Of a DNA stretch of 64,000 nt, positions 1 through 10,735 are shown piece by piece; position 1 is the stretch's first letter; the number at the start of each line of letters is the position of its first letter. Location of the stretch: positions 11,399,917 through 11,463,916 of the forward strand of contig NC_092655.1 of assembly GCF_032118995.1 (NCBI RefSeq), given 5' to 3'. The position numbers and the translations under genes were made by a program. The stretch comes from Asterias amurensis. Its lineage: Eukaryota; Echinodermata; Asteroidea; Forcipulatida; Asteriidae. Below the pieces are notes generated by a model. The model was not told where the DNA came from. It did no database searches and saw nothing but the letters and a program-made list of their open reading frames with translations.

Positions 1-304
1 ATGCTATTCCTTCAAATATATTTATGAATGGTTATGTTTTTGTTCAATTTGTTTACAAGTGCACTTTGACAAGGATCAATTTGAACCTCGACCAAAGGAC
101 TGAAAGTTTACTTAGGCAGACTGCTGTCCCAACCATCTTCCCTCACTGCAAAGTATCCAAAGTATGAAGAAGTCGCCCCTATACAGATTGCACATGCCCA
201 TCATGACATGCATAACCAAAGAAGGTAGCAATAAGCAACATCAGACCATAGTATTCCTACCCTGCAGCACTACAATGCTCTTCCACTGCAAGTTGTATAT
301 TAAA
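1..304. other. Non-coding flank, nothing recognised
   Basis: AT-rich unique-looking sequence. I see no convincing exon, repeat or RNA gene before the tandem array that starts near position 305. Confidence 0.5.
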
Positions 305-1857
305 GGTACTATGGACACTATTGGTAACTACTCAAAATAGTTGCTATCATAAAAACTTACTTACTTGGTAACGAGCAATGCAGAGCTGTTGATAACGTAA
401 AACATTCTGAGAATCAGCTCCCTGTAAAGTAACATTTCTCGCTTAAAGGCATTGGACACTATTGGTAACTACTCAAAATAGTTGCTATCATAAAAACTTA
501 CTTACTTGGTAACGAGCAATGCAGAGCTGTTGATAACGTAAAACATTGTGAGAATCAGCTGCCTGTAAAGTAATGTTTCTCGCTTAAAGGCATTGGACAC
601 TATTGGTAACTACTCAAAATAGTTGCTATCATAAAAACTTACTTACTTGGTAACGAGCAATGCAGAGCTGTTGATAACGTAAAACATTCTGAGAATCAGC
701 TCCCTGTAAAGTAATGTTTCTCGCTTAAAGGCATTGGACACTATTGGTAACTACTCAAAATAGTTGCAATCATAAAAACTTACTTACTTGGTAACGAGCA
801 ATGCAGAGCTGTTGATAACGTAAAACATTCTGAGAATCAGCTCCCTGTAAAGTAATGTTTCTCGCTTAAAGGCATTGGACACTATTGGTAACTACTCAAA
901 ATAGTTGCTATCATAAAAACTTACTTACTTGGTAACGAGCAATGCAGAGCCGTTGATAACGTAAAACATTCTGAGAATCAGCTCCCTGTAAAGTAATGTT
1001 TCTCGCTTAAAGGCATTGGACACTATTGGTAACTACTCAAAATATTTGCTATCATTAAAACTTACTTCCTTGGAAACGAGCAATGCAGAGCTGTTGATAA
1101 TGTAAAACATTGTGAGAGTCAGCTCCCTGTCAAGTAACATTTCTCGCTTAAAGGCATTGGACACTATTGGTAACTACTCAAAATAGTTGCTATCATTAAA
1201 ACTTACTTACTTGGTAACGAGCAATGCAGAGCTGTTGATAACGTAAAACATTGTGAGAGTCAGCTCCCTGTAAAGTAACATTTCTCGCTTAAAGGCATTG
1301 GACACTATTGGTAACTACTCAAAATAGTTGCTATCATTAAAACTTACTTACTTGGTAACGAGCAATGCAGAGCTGTTGATAACGTAAAACATTCTGAGAA
1401 TCAGCTCCCTGTAAAGTAATGTTTCTCGCTTAAAGGCATTGGACACTATTGGTAACTATCAAAATAGTTGCTATCATAAAAACTTACTTACTTGGTAACG
1501 AGCAATGCAGAGCCGTTGATAACGTAAAACATTCTGAGAATCAGCTCCCTGTAAAGTAATGTTTCTCGCTTAAAGGCATTGGACACTATTGGTAACTACT
1601 CAAAATATTTGCTATCATTAAAACTTACTTCCTTGGAAACGAGCAATGCAGAGCTTTTGATAATGTAAAACATTGTGAGAGTCAGCTCCCTGTAAAGTAA
1701 CATTTCTCGCTTAAAGGCATTGGACACTATTGGTAACTACTCAAAATAGTTGCTATCATTAAAACTTACTTACTTGGTAACGAGCAATGCAGAGCTGTTG
1801 ATAACGTAAAACATTGTGAGAATCAGATCCCTGTAAAGTAACATTTCTTGCTTAATA
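305..1857 (+). repeat. 141-bp tandem array, 11 copies, grown from a MITE end
   Basis: Eleven direct copies of a 141-bp unit. The shared TGGACACTATTGGTAACTA motif recurs every 141 bases (one interval is 140, from a 1-base loss near 1458). Units differ by a few substitutions, and particular variants recur in non-adjacent units, as expected from unequal exchange. Each unit opens with TTAAAGGCATTGGACACT. That matches the terminal inverted repeat of the TTAA-flanked MITE seen whole at 26449-26832. The array is therefore an internal expansion of the MITE's left end. Confidence 0.95.
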
Positions 1858-2036
1858 ATAAAAGACTTCATGTCTGATGAAGCTTTTTATTAGGCATCTT
1901 GAAACCACACAAATATTTTGGGGCAGAAGGGTGTTTTTTTCTGTCATTATTCTCTTGCAAATTAAATGACCAATTGAGTCCAAATTTTCACAGTTTTGTT
2001 ATTTTATGCATCTATTATTATACACCGGGTGAGAAT
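1858..2036 (+). mobile_element. Right-hand part of TTAA-type MITE (family A)
   Basis: Sequence after the tandem array follows the middle and right portion of family A: a reading like GATGACCAATTGAG(T)CC, then TTTTGTTATTTTATGCAT, then a degraded ATACACC box. The right terminal repeat is lost at about 2036, where another interspersed repeat begins. Compare the intact copies at 19161-19512 and 26449-26832. Confidence 0.7.
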
Positions 2037-2037
2037 A

Positions 2038-2150
2038 GACCTTTATCATGGTGCAGCCATCTTGAAATTCTCCCATTGATATCAATGTTACCGAACCGAG
2101 GCTGGAAGAACTAAATAGTCTGGTTCCTATTTGCAAAATGATTATTAGCA
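2038..2150 (+). repeat. Interspersed repeat, copy 1 of 2
   Basis: About 110 bases beginning GACCTTTATCATGGTGCAGCC. A diverged copy lies at 8142-8245 in the same orientation. The shared blocks include GAGGCTGGA and CAAAATGATTATTAGCA. The family is not recognised, and the element's true ends cannot be fixed from two copies. Confidence 0.7.
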
Positions 2151-3339
2151 TTCAATATTATTATTTGATACGAGGAACAAGACCAAAATAGAGGCATCAT
2201 GAGAAAGGTCTAGGCCTACTGGTATTTAAACAAAACACAATTGTATGCCCATAAACATGTTTCAAACTTGTCTGTTGTTATACTCACTGTTTTGTAACTA
2301 AACAAAGCACTTCAGATTGACACACAGTTCTCTCGGTATAGCAGCAATTTCTTGTATTACTACCATGAGAGCAGATGTGAGTGGTTTGATTCCACTGGTG
2401 CTTAGTTCAGGATTTGTGAGTTACAAATTGCATCGTGATAAAAAGAAAAGAAATTGGTGCATGACGACTGAAGAGTTAAGTTTCGTGAGGTGCCTTATGT
2501 TCAACTTTCAAGATCTGTTTTTGTTCTTTTTATTACTATTTTGCAGTTTTGTTTACAAAATAATTGGCTTTTTTTTATTTCCACACGTACCTGAAGCTAC
2601 TGGAAAATTTCAGTATTCAAAAAATAAATTGTTTGGGGGTGGATATGGCAACATCTATTGCTATTACAGCAGCCCAGTATTACATTTGTTTTTTGTTGTT
2701 TTAAAAACGCAGGACAATAAAGAGTGTGGAGGAAACAATTATATTCTAAAGTTTCCAAACTGCTTATCACCACATATATATGGCCTTTTGCAATATCTAA
2801 TGAAATTTCCTTTCAAGAGACTGAAAGATGATGTTCCTTTCAAATATTCTGATAAAGTAAACTTTTTGACTGTTAACTTCTCAGGAAAACAACACAATTA
2901 TTACTTGAGACTTGATTTTAGAGAAGAGGGTGGGCTGAAAATCCTTTGTGACCTCGCTTGAAAACTGCTCAGGTGTTTGTAGTTGGAGCAATAGGTTGTC
3001 ATATTCTTTCAATATTTTCCTTTAACTTCACTTACCAATTGTGCCCAAATTTTTACAAAAAATTGGTATTGTCATGCAAAAGTGACGTTGGGATCAACAA
3101 GTGAGAGCTGGTCTTTTAACATTTAAAGATTAGTATCCTTTAAAAGTAATATTTTAAAGACATCTAGTGTAGTTTTCAAGAAGAGGTGGGTTTATTCTCA
3201 AATTTATAAAGTTTTGAGCAGGACTGTTTTGTAATGTTTAATGAAGTAAAAAACACAATACTGAAATGATTTTATCCTGTACATGATGTCAAAGTTCAAC
3301 TTTAATTATTGATACTGTAATTTTGTAACAAGATCTTAC
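2151..3339. other. Intergenic, AT-rich, no supported gene
   Basis: Contains one long open frame (2317-2961, 214 codons, TTG-initiated) with a Phe/Leu-rich hydrophobic stretch. It shows no recognisable domain or splice signals, and I do not call it a gene. Nothing else stands out. Confidence 0.4.
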
Positions 3340-3430
3340 TCGTGTTATTTTATGCACAGCCTATGTTGAGATACACCAAGTGAGGAGACTGGTCTTTGAC
3401 AACTGCCAATAGTGTCCAGTGTCATCAAAT
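3340..3430 (+). mobile_element. Family A MITE, right-end fragment
   Basis: Carries the ATGTTGAGATACACCAAGTG and GGTCTTTGAC boxes and ends in AATAGTGTCCAGTGTCATCA, a degraded right terminal repeat of family A. The left part is not evident nearby. Confidence 0.7.
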
Positions 3431-4010
3431 TAACCCAGCATCTTGAAATCCTTGCTCTATGATCTCAACAAGTTGGTTGGCACTTCCAAAGCTCCAATAG
3501 ATTGGGGTTTTTTTGTACGCAAAGTTTATTTTTTTGAAAAAAGGTGACCATTTCACTTTAATGGTGATTTAAAATTAACGGAGAATTTACCATTAAAGCA
3601 TAGAGATTTGACATGGTTTGGCTGTCATGTTGACCATAATATTATTGTTCATGTAAACAATGTTGCCTGAGTTAGTGCCCTCCTATGGTTAGATTAACCT
3701 CCGTCCATTGCGAGTTGGTGCGCAGGATAGCATCTGTGGGGGCATTTTTAATGGCTGATGCAGAGGAATACCGCAATCTCAATAAAGTCTAGCTTCAGTC
3801 TGAATTTGCCATGCAGTTAGACTTGACTCAAGTCCCAATCCGGTGCCATCACCAGAAAAACTAGTGTTTTGTGATGCTCAGCATTCCCTTATACTGTTCC
3901 GTATGTTTCTCGTGACCACAATTTGAAATTCCAAAATACCTACATTTGAACAGCTGGCAATACTGTTATACGGCTTGTGTGCTAGTTGGGGCAATAGGCC
4001 TATGCTTTAA

Positions 4011-4300
4011 AGGGACTGGACTTCTTTGGTAATATTGTCAAAGACCAGGCTTCTCACTTTGTGTATCTGAGGAGGAAGAAGCATAAAATAACAAACCTGT
4101 GAAAATTTGAACTCAATTGGTCATAGAAGTTTCAAGAGAAGAAGAAACACCCTTGTCACACAATTTGTGTGCTTTTAGGTACTTTGAGACCTCACCTGAG
4201 GTCTCAGATTTAATTCAAATACTTACGCGAGTAATTACTTCGTTCTCAAAAACTTTGCACTTCAGTGGGAGCCGTTCATTTTATACTAACAAACTCTCGT
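4011..4300 (-). mobile_element. Family A MITE, inverted, truncated
   Basis: Begins at a TTAA (4007-4010) with AGGGACTGGAC, the terminal repeat. It then runs through the family A landmarks in reverse order: ACCAGGCTTCTCACTTTGTG, the hexamer-rich ACACCCTTGTCACACAA block, and the GAGACCTCACCTGAGGTCTC central palindrome. The far terminal repeat is missing. Confidence 0.75.
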
Positions 4301-4329
4301 GCTCGTTTCGAGTAAGTTCTTAGGCAAAC

Positions 4330-5180
4330 AATTATTTTTTGATATCATATTAACCATGGAGCAATAATAGTCTATCTCCTATTATTATTCATTTTAATCA
4401 ATATACTTTTATATCCACATGCACAGTATCATTTTGTCTAATTTAGATCCCTTAGGCCCTATGCGTGTAAGTAACTAGCTCCTTTCTTTTATTTCAAACT
4501 TTAAAATAAGCAGTGCCACAATAGTCCGGGTTGGTGGGGGGGCAGAATCTCCTAGGGGATTATTCACCCTGTCGAAGAATAGTCTCTGTGTAAAGTTAGT
4601 CTTTCTTATGTTTTAAATCACACACTTATATTGTCTGTGTCTTGCATCAAAGTTTGATGTGAAGAACCATAGAGCAAGGGAAGGACAAAACTATGACAAA
4701 ACTAAGTCCATTAAAAATAATGCTCAACTGGCTGTCCCAAATTCCTACAGCAGAGGGCGCTCGTCACACGTGCCTGGATGGATGGATTCACACACGCCGG
4801 CCACTACACATGATCCACGCTGCACACCACATGGCTGCAGGTTGGAATGTCAGATTGACTTTACGACGAATAATGAAACCGGTTATTCACGTCTATTGAA
4901 GTGTACATGTATTGAAACCGTTTATTCACGTGGAACGATAAACATGTGTCTTCTTGACGAATGGAAGAGCAAGGACATGCTCGGACCGCACGCAAGGGTT
5001 GGCATTGTGCTTCGGTTTGGTGGCGGCCGTTACGAACTCATTACTTAGGTACTCTTCCACGAACACTGTCCTAAACTTCATGATGGTTTCTGCTGTGTAC
5101 AGTGTAGTGTAACTACCATAGGGTATAGCCATGCTGTCTCTACTCTCTCTGTCGTCGTTACCGGCCTGAATTCAGAACTA
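4330..5180. other. Intergenic, no supported gene
   Basis: Overlapping short open frames on both strands around 4660-5130 have no recognisable domain. A short repeated phrase (GAAACCG-TTATTCACGT) occurs twice at about 4876 and 4914. Nothing else is supported. Confidence 0.35.
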
Positions 5181-5410
5181 ACAAACTGTAGTTGATTGAA
5201 GCCGTGTAGCTAGAAAAAAGCAACGGCCTTCATCCAGCAGCACCAGCGCAGCAGCACAGACAGCAGGGATGCAGAGCTTCGTCCGAAAGTCTACGGGAAA
5301 CTTTTGGAGGAACACCGCGAGGCCGATACCATGAGGTCTGGCAACGTGTCATGGCCTCTGCGCCCCACAGCAAGCGACCGGCTGTGGGAGCAAGGAAGGA
5401 GAGGAATGAG

Positions 5411-5514
5411 GTGAAGTGGTCGAATCATCTTTGAATTCTACAAGCAAGAAGACTGAGCTGTTCCACCACGCTATCTCATTCTTATTCAGAGGTGAACTTG
5501 CACCCATTAACATG
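5411..5514 (+). CDS. Candidate exon of an unrecognised gene (exon a)
   Basis: An open stretch ending in a strong donor (CATG followed by GTAAGC, donor at 5515). It reads V-E-S-S-L-N-S-T-S-K-K-T-E-L-F-H-H and then AISFLFRGELAPINM. It ends at a codon boundary. The next candidate exon (6914-6960) also starts in phase 0 and continues as VTGEHLEIDVTGEWLG, so the joined frame is open across the junction. The upstream boundary is uncertain: AG at 5409-5410 is a possible acceptor. Sequence at 5240-5410 is more GC-rich and open in another frame, so an indel or a further exon may lie there. I do not recognise the protein. Confidence 0.4.
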
Positions 5515-5594
5515 GTAAGCAAACTCTCATGTATTGTATTCAACTTCATTATTTTGACCCAAACAACAAAATTTCACCAAGTTTTTTGGCGGGT

Positions 5595-5595
<1 letters not shown>

Positions 5596-5631
<36 letters not shown>

Positions 5632-5650
5632 TTTTTTTTTTGGGGGGGGG
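5596..5650. repeat. (TTTA)n microsatellite followed by poly-T and poly-G
   Basis: About eleven TTTA units run directly into a T-run and a 10-base G-run. It lies in the presumed intron between the two candidate exons at 5411-5514 and 6914-6960. Confidence 0.95.
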
Positions 5651-6053
5651 GTATGTCCTTGAGTAATTTTGTGCAGTATTACTATCTTGTGTTTTTATTT
5701 TGTATCTTATTTCCTGGTCTTTACTCCTGTTGTTGGGTATGTATTTTTGATATCTTCTTGCTGTATTTTTATCCGAATAAATTCAATCTTGAAAGCAGTC
5801 AATATTTTAATTCGTAAGCATTATGCCATTGAAATTATGATGAGACAGCAGGAGGCACTTCATATAGGCATGCAGCAGTGGTAGAAAATTCGAGCAATAT
5901 CATATTGTTGGATTTCCTTGTACCATAAGGTTTATTGCGAATAGCAAAATATCAAGAGAGGGCACTGTTGAACCCACACAAAGGTATAGGCGTTGCGTGC
6001 GCGAGTCGTAGAAACTGCATAGAAACCGCCCCATATTCCTTCCCATGGAAAAG

Positions 6054-6171
6054 TTTCCGTATGGCGCCACCACTTTTTCATTCGATATGAAATAATATAG
6101 TATCTAATTTACCTCAATGAGATATCCCTTTTTGTAAAAATGCGTGAAAAAGTGGTGGCGCCATACGGAAA
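6054..6171. mobile_element. Small fold-back MITE with 27-bp inverted ends
   Basis: Left arm 6054-6080 (TTTCCGTATGGCGCCACCAC and onward) is perfectly complementary to right arm 6145-6171. They flank a 64-base AT-rich spacer. No target duplication is obvious. The element is 118 bp long, too short to code. Confidence 0.85.
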
Positions 6172-6336
6172 GTTATCCTTTCCCACAATGCATTGCGTTT
6201 CTGAAAAGCGATAAACCTTATCAAATAGGGCTCTAGTTTATTCATCTCTGAAGCTTGTCTGGTAATTCGCATTGTGTAAATCAAAAAATGCTTGCCCACA
6301 AAGAAATGTGCTGCTGAACAAAAGATCATCAAGAAC

Positions 6337-6402
6337 TAGTTGCGATAGCCTACCCTCCTCCCAATGGCTACCGTCAGGAGGAGGGTTACATTATCGCAAC
6401 TA
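6337..6402. repeat. 66-bp imperfect hairpin
   Basis: TAGTTGCGATA at 6337-6347 pairs with TATCGCAACTA at 6392-6402. An inner TACCCTCCTCC pairs with GGAGGAGGGTTA. It could be a minimal MITE or a structured non-coding element. No flanking gene suggests a function. Confidence 0.75.
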
Positions 6403-6913
6403 ATCAAGAAATGAACTGTTGACCCATGACTTAAAAAATAGGTTTTCACTTTCCTGTAGCTCTAGTCACCTCCTCCAAGGTTGTTTATTGAAGTCATTCA
6501 TCCGTAACTTTCTTGGATTTCATAACATTATTGTAATTGGCTTGGTCTCTTCAATTCATTGCATCCGATTTTGTTGCGGATGAAGTTTTATGTTATTAGT
6601 TAGTCTGTAAAGGATGTGGGTGCCTTTTGTAACACGAAACATCTTGTCCACAGGTTTACATCGTATGAAGGTAACAAGTAGAAAGCGTACCTTAAAATAT
6701 TACTTGCTGAGGTTCTGTAGTCTTTGAGAAATGAGTAAAACAATGTCATGAAATTACGTTTTATGCTAAAATAATAATCATCTCCTGAGAAGAAAATTAT
6801 TTTTGTGACATATTAATGACTGAAGTTAACAATTTATAACTGAAGTTATTTCTTTTTAAAATGTGTTTTAAGAGACTAATAATGTGTACACATTTTGATC
6901 ATTCCTGTTGCAG

Positions 6914-6960
6914 GTCACTGGAGAACACTTAGAGATTGATGTTACCGGAGAGTGGCTCGG
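6914..6960 (+). CDS. Candidate exon of the same unrecognised gene (exon b)
   Basis: A 47-base open stretch flanked by a CAG acceptor after a pyrimidine-rich tract and a perfect GTAAGT donor at 6961. It encodes VTGEHLEIDVTGEWLG and leaves phase 2. It is in phase with exon a. Pairing of two strong splice signals with a matching phase is the main support. The next exon downstream was not found. The protein is unrecognised. Confidence 0.4.
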
Positions 6961-7266
6961 GTAAGTTGCCTTGTTCCTTTGTTGCAGTACATGTATCAAC
7001 TAACTAAAAGAAGTCTGGATTTTCTGAGGTATGTTAAAAAAACTCTCTCTGACCCCCTCTCTGTGCTGCAAAAAAAAATTCAGGCTCTGAAGGAAAGAGT
7101 CACTTGCATCCCTGCATACATGTTCTTTGTACTTGGACTTAATCTTGGACTTTTTGAAGGTTTTTGTATCATTAATCCCCCTCTTCAAGAAGGGCCTCTT
7201 GTCATGGTTGACCAAACAAGGTTATTTCTGAGGCCTTAGGTGCACTGACAAGATCTCCCTCTTGTA

Positions 7267-7452
7267 TTAGTTGAACTTATTTGATGGCGCACTAGTTAAG
7301 ATCGAACAAGCGAAACAGGTCAACTCTTGCAGATAGCAGCTTTGATGGTATCGAGCTTCTATTGCTACCATTAGAACAATCTTTGTCCTGGATGTTTTAG
7401 TAGCAAACGTTCGTCTTGTCTGATTTTTGCTGCCTTCACTAGTTGCCCACAT
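7267..7452 (-). pseudogene. Fragment of a transposable-element-associated reading frame
   Basis: The minus-strand frame contains MVAIEARYHQSCYLQ and CFAC. This resembles a Cys/His motif (…AIDAxYHxxCL…) that I know from uncharacterised, multicopy, transposon-associated proteins of cnidarians and echinoderms. Only about 60 codons are open, with stops on both sides, so this is a remnant at best. The family function is unknown. Confidence 0.35.
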
Positions 7453-7706
7453 TGTACGAGTCGCTCAATCTTTCTCTGACTTTTTCAGCTTTCGTAATCC
7501 AAATAATCAAAAAAATATGGCCATTACCACCGGCTGGATGCATGGTCTATCTCCGAGAATCAAGTCCATCTTCTCTTGTAACGGCACTTCTATTCGGCCA
7601 GCACCACTCCTCATATTCGTGGCCCTGGCCTTCTTGTACGTGTAGCTTCCCTTCATGTTTTTGATTTTGTTGCGTACTTCTTTCACATTCCTGACATAGC
7701 CAACTT

Positions 7707-7725
7707 CCCCCCCCCCCCCCCCCCC
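7707..7725. repeat. Poly-C tract (19 C)
   Basis: An uninterrupted run of 19 C followed by GA and a T-run. It is a likely site of length polymorphism or sequencing error. Confidence 0.95.
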
Positions 7726-8141
7726 GATTTTTTTTTAATTGTCCCAAACACTGCTGTTTTACGACTGTTACGGACAGTGCCTTCAAACTTGCTCAGAATC
7801 TCCTCACTTGACCAAATATCAAGCAAATTGACCGAGAAAACATTTACCATCCATATGAATAAAAGCAAGAAAAAGTTTTGACTTGCAAGTATTTACTAAA
7901 ATTATCTATGTTTAGTGAAAAGTACGCTACAGCGTTTGGAAACGTTCCGCATGGGATTAATGCTTTTTGTCCCAAAGGGATATACTACTGAAATACTGAA
8001 GAGACTCTAATGCACAGTGTTTCACTACAGAAACAATTGATTAACATAGCTAACAATTTGTTTATCTTTATGCTGAGGATATGTTAAAAAAAATCATAAT
8101 AATTTTTGAAACAAGTTAATGCATTTCAATAGCATTCTCTA

Positions 8142-8245
8142 TAGACCTCTATCATGGTGCAGCCAATATCGATATCATTGTAACTAACCCGAGGCTGGAG
8201 GAACAAAGAAGTCTGGTTCATATTTGCAAAATGATTATTAGCAAT
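8142..8245 (+). repeat. Interspersed repeat, copy 2 of 2
   Basis: Second copy of the repeat at 2038-2150, with the same order of boxes: ACCTCTATCATGGTGCAGCC, then GAGGCTGGAGGAAC, then TGCAAAATGATTATTAGCA. It lacks the TTGAAATTCTCC block present in copy 1. Confidence 0.7.
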
Positions 8246-8880
8246 CTTTATCAATGGGGCTTAGCGCATGCTCGGACATTTTGAAGAAATTGTAAAAGCA
8301 ATTTACTTTTGAGTAAAGGCATCCATATCAAACTTATAATGCAAACATACTGTAATCAATGTCGTAATACGTTAGAGCTTGAAGTACAGTTTCAATGCTG
8401 TTTAGCATGGGGTTCTTATTTAGTGTACTAAAACGACTACCGAAGCACACTAGACAAGTTCAGGTAGATTCAGTATTTGATGATTTTATTGACGACTCAC
8501 TCTCATAACACAGTGACAACTTGTACCAAATTTAAAATACACACACTATTTCAATTCACAATTCACGATGATCAAATCATGTTACTGATTATTCTGCTGA
8601 TCATTCTTGAAAAAAAAAATACAGCTAGGCTGAAACGAATCGGGCTGAAACAAGCCATGTGCCAATATATCATTTTCTAATATGTTTTGAGTTTTTGTTT
8701 CAACCCTAGTTAGATTCCTACTCATACCTATCAGTATCAATTATTATTAATACAAAATTTTTAACATCGGTAATTTAATTAACGTTTATGTATGCGCTTT
8801 ATTATACATATACAGGGGGGGGGGGAGAAGAAAAAACAGACTTGAAAGCCAATAATTATTTACAGTATTTTTAATATAGG

Positions 8881-9680
8881 GTTTCTAGGTCAATTTCGGA
8901 AAAAGAGTCAGCCAATTTAATTTTCAAAGCTGTCCGGTTTTTCAAAGTTGACAGCCCAAAAATGAAATTGTGTGACTAAACACACTTCAAAAAAACTCCT
9001 GCGAATTTGAATGCAGCTTCGATGAATTGTTGAATTGAATGAAAAGTTTGTTAAATGGAATGACGTAAAAGTGGATTTGACTAGTCTTATAAAGACTTAT
9101 TTCGTGTGAAATAGCAAAGGCTGGTGGTTAAATTGGCTGCTCATTTTCAGAAATTGACCGAGAAACATATATTTACTGAACCTGTACGAAGCCTTTATTT
9201 TTCGGACTTCTCAGATCTCTTGAGACTCCTACACCCTTCGTCAATGGCGACTCTGCACTCCTTTTGCCAGAATGTATAGGATTTCTAGGTCAATTTCGGA
9301 AAAAGAGTCAGCCAATTTAATTTTCAAAGCTGTCCGGTTTTTCAAAGTTGACAGCCCAAAAATGAAATTGTGTGACTAAACACACTTCAAAAAAACTCCT
9401 GCGAATTTGAATGCAGCTTCGATGAATTGTTGAATTGAATGAAAAGTTTGTTAAATGGAATGACGTAAAAGTGGATTTGACTAGTCTTATAAAGACTTAT
9501 TTCGTGTGAAATAGCAAAGGCTGGTGGTTAAATTGGCTGCTCATTTTCAGAAATTGACCGAGAAACATATATTTACTGAACCTGTACGAAGCCTTTATTT
9601 TTCGGACTTCTCAGATCTCTTGAGACTCCTACACCCTTCGTCAATGGCGACTCTGCACTCCTTTTGCCAGAATGTATAGG
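8881..9680. repeat. Exact 400-bp tandem duplication
   Basis: Positions 8881-9280 and 9281-9680 are the same 400-base sequence side by side. I saw only the first base differ (G at 8881, A at 9281). Both copies end CCAGAATGTATAGG. The right copy holds the 3' end of the BEN-like reading frame, so that tail is duplicated as well. This is either a very recent duplication or an assembly duplication. Confidence 0.95.
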
Positions 9681-10031
9681 AGACCGAGCAGACGCCTTGG
9701 ATGTTAACCGCCTGACGGTTTCTAGGCGGTTGGGGTCAAGTTGCTTCTTGCCTCGTACACCACGACAGTTAGACTCCCCCATCTCCCTCTCTGAAAAGAG
9801 AAGCCTTACAAGTGCCAAAGCAAAGTTTGGCTCGGAGCACGATCCTGCCTTCAATTGCATCACCTTTTGTGGAGTAAGATCAGGCAGGGTCGAGCTGGGA
9901 GATGAGGTTGTTGCTTGTGCTGGTGTGCGTTGCGTTGATGGTGCCCTGGTCGGCGGCGGTGTGGGGGATCTTGGTGATGAGGACTGTGGAACGCGAATAA
10001 GGGACGTCAAAGGTAGTGGTGAACTGGTCAC
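9573..10031 (-). CDS. BEN-domain-like exon
   Basis: A 152-codon minus-strand frame. The N-terminal ~55 residues are Ser/Pro/Thr-rich and low complexity. From about residue 65 it reads EPNFALALVRLLFSEREMG, then SNCRGVRGKKQLDPNRLETV. This matches the BEN-domain style (LVxLLFS…; NCxGxxGKKxLDPxRLExI); BEN domains bind DNA or chromatin proteins. The true exon limits are not fixed: the frame has no obvious 5' start context and its last ~36 codons lie in the right copy of the 400-bp duplication. It sits downstream (minus-strand sense) of the coiled-coil frame at 10736-11363 and may belong to the same gene. A transposon-carried gene is an alternative. The domain call is by eye. Confidence 0.5.
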   Translation of the reverse strand: MTSSPLPLTSLIRVPQSSSPRSPTPPPTRAPSTQRTPAQATTSSPSSTLPDLTPQKVMQLKAGSCSEPNFALALVRLLFSEREMGESNCRGVRGKKQLDPNRLETVRRLTSKASARSPIHSGKRSAESPLTKGVGVSRDLRSPKNKGFVQVQ

Positions 10032-10056
10032 AACCGGTGACAGGCCTTTGGATCCA

Positions 10057-10241
10057 AGCTAGTTGATGAGTTTTCCAAAAATATCAGCCGTGTCAAAGGA
10101 TGAACCCGGTGTCTTTGGCACTTCCAACACCTCTTGAACTTGGTCTTCTACTTGATCTTCAGTGGCAGGGTTAAAAAGGAAACGGCTCTTGCACAGGCTC
10201 CTTCTATTTCGCTACCTACTTTGTATACGTAGTATTTAGGC
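10057..10241. repeat. 185-bp direct repeat, copy 1
   Basis: Nearly identical to 11291-11474. Both begin AGCTAGTTGATGAG and end ACGTAGTATTTAGGC. The copies lie 1.23 kb apart and carry the same minus-strand reading frame start (MLEVPKTPGSSFDTAD), so a 5' coding segment has been duplicated. Confidence 0.9.
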
Positions 10242-10735
10242 GGGTTGTGTTTTGAAGGGTTGTGTTCGGGAAGTTTTATTGTGCATAAGGTATTTTACTC
10301 TCATTCTTCGATTGAAAGTGTTTATATCTATCAAAAGAGAACAGCGTGTTGGTTTGGCAGGGGTGGGAACGAAGTTCAAACCTTTACTGATCTGTAGAAA
10401 GTTCATCACTGGAAAGGTTCGTTATGAATTGTTCACTTTGATTAGCCAAATCTGATAACAGAATAAGTTGTCTCTGTTGGGTCAGGGTTGAGCAATGGCA
10501 GGAAAAGCGATTGGCTTTTCTATGGGTTTGTGAGAGTGACTTTCTTTTAAGTTTTATTATGTTTCCGATTAACCATGTTTATTGTGTATTGGGAAGGTAT
10601 ATTTATAGTAAAATATTAAATATATCCGCTAAAATGATAGCAAAATAATTTAATTATAGACACAGTTTAAATGTGTTGGAATCTCTCTTTGGGATATGGG
10701 GTGGTCTTGAAAAGACCGGTTGTTTTAGTTGAAAG

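Noticed and set aside
2317-2961. 214-codon plus-strand open frame
   Set aside because: It starts at TTG with no splice or promoter context, has AT-driven Phe/Leu/Lys composition and no recognised motif. A chance frame in an AT-rich region is more likely.
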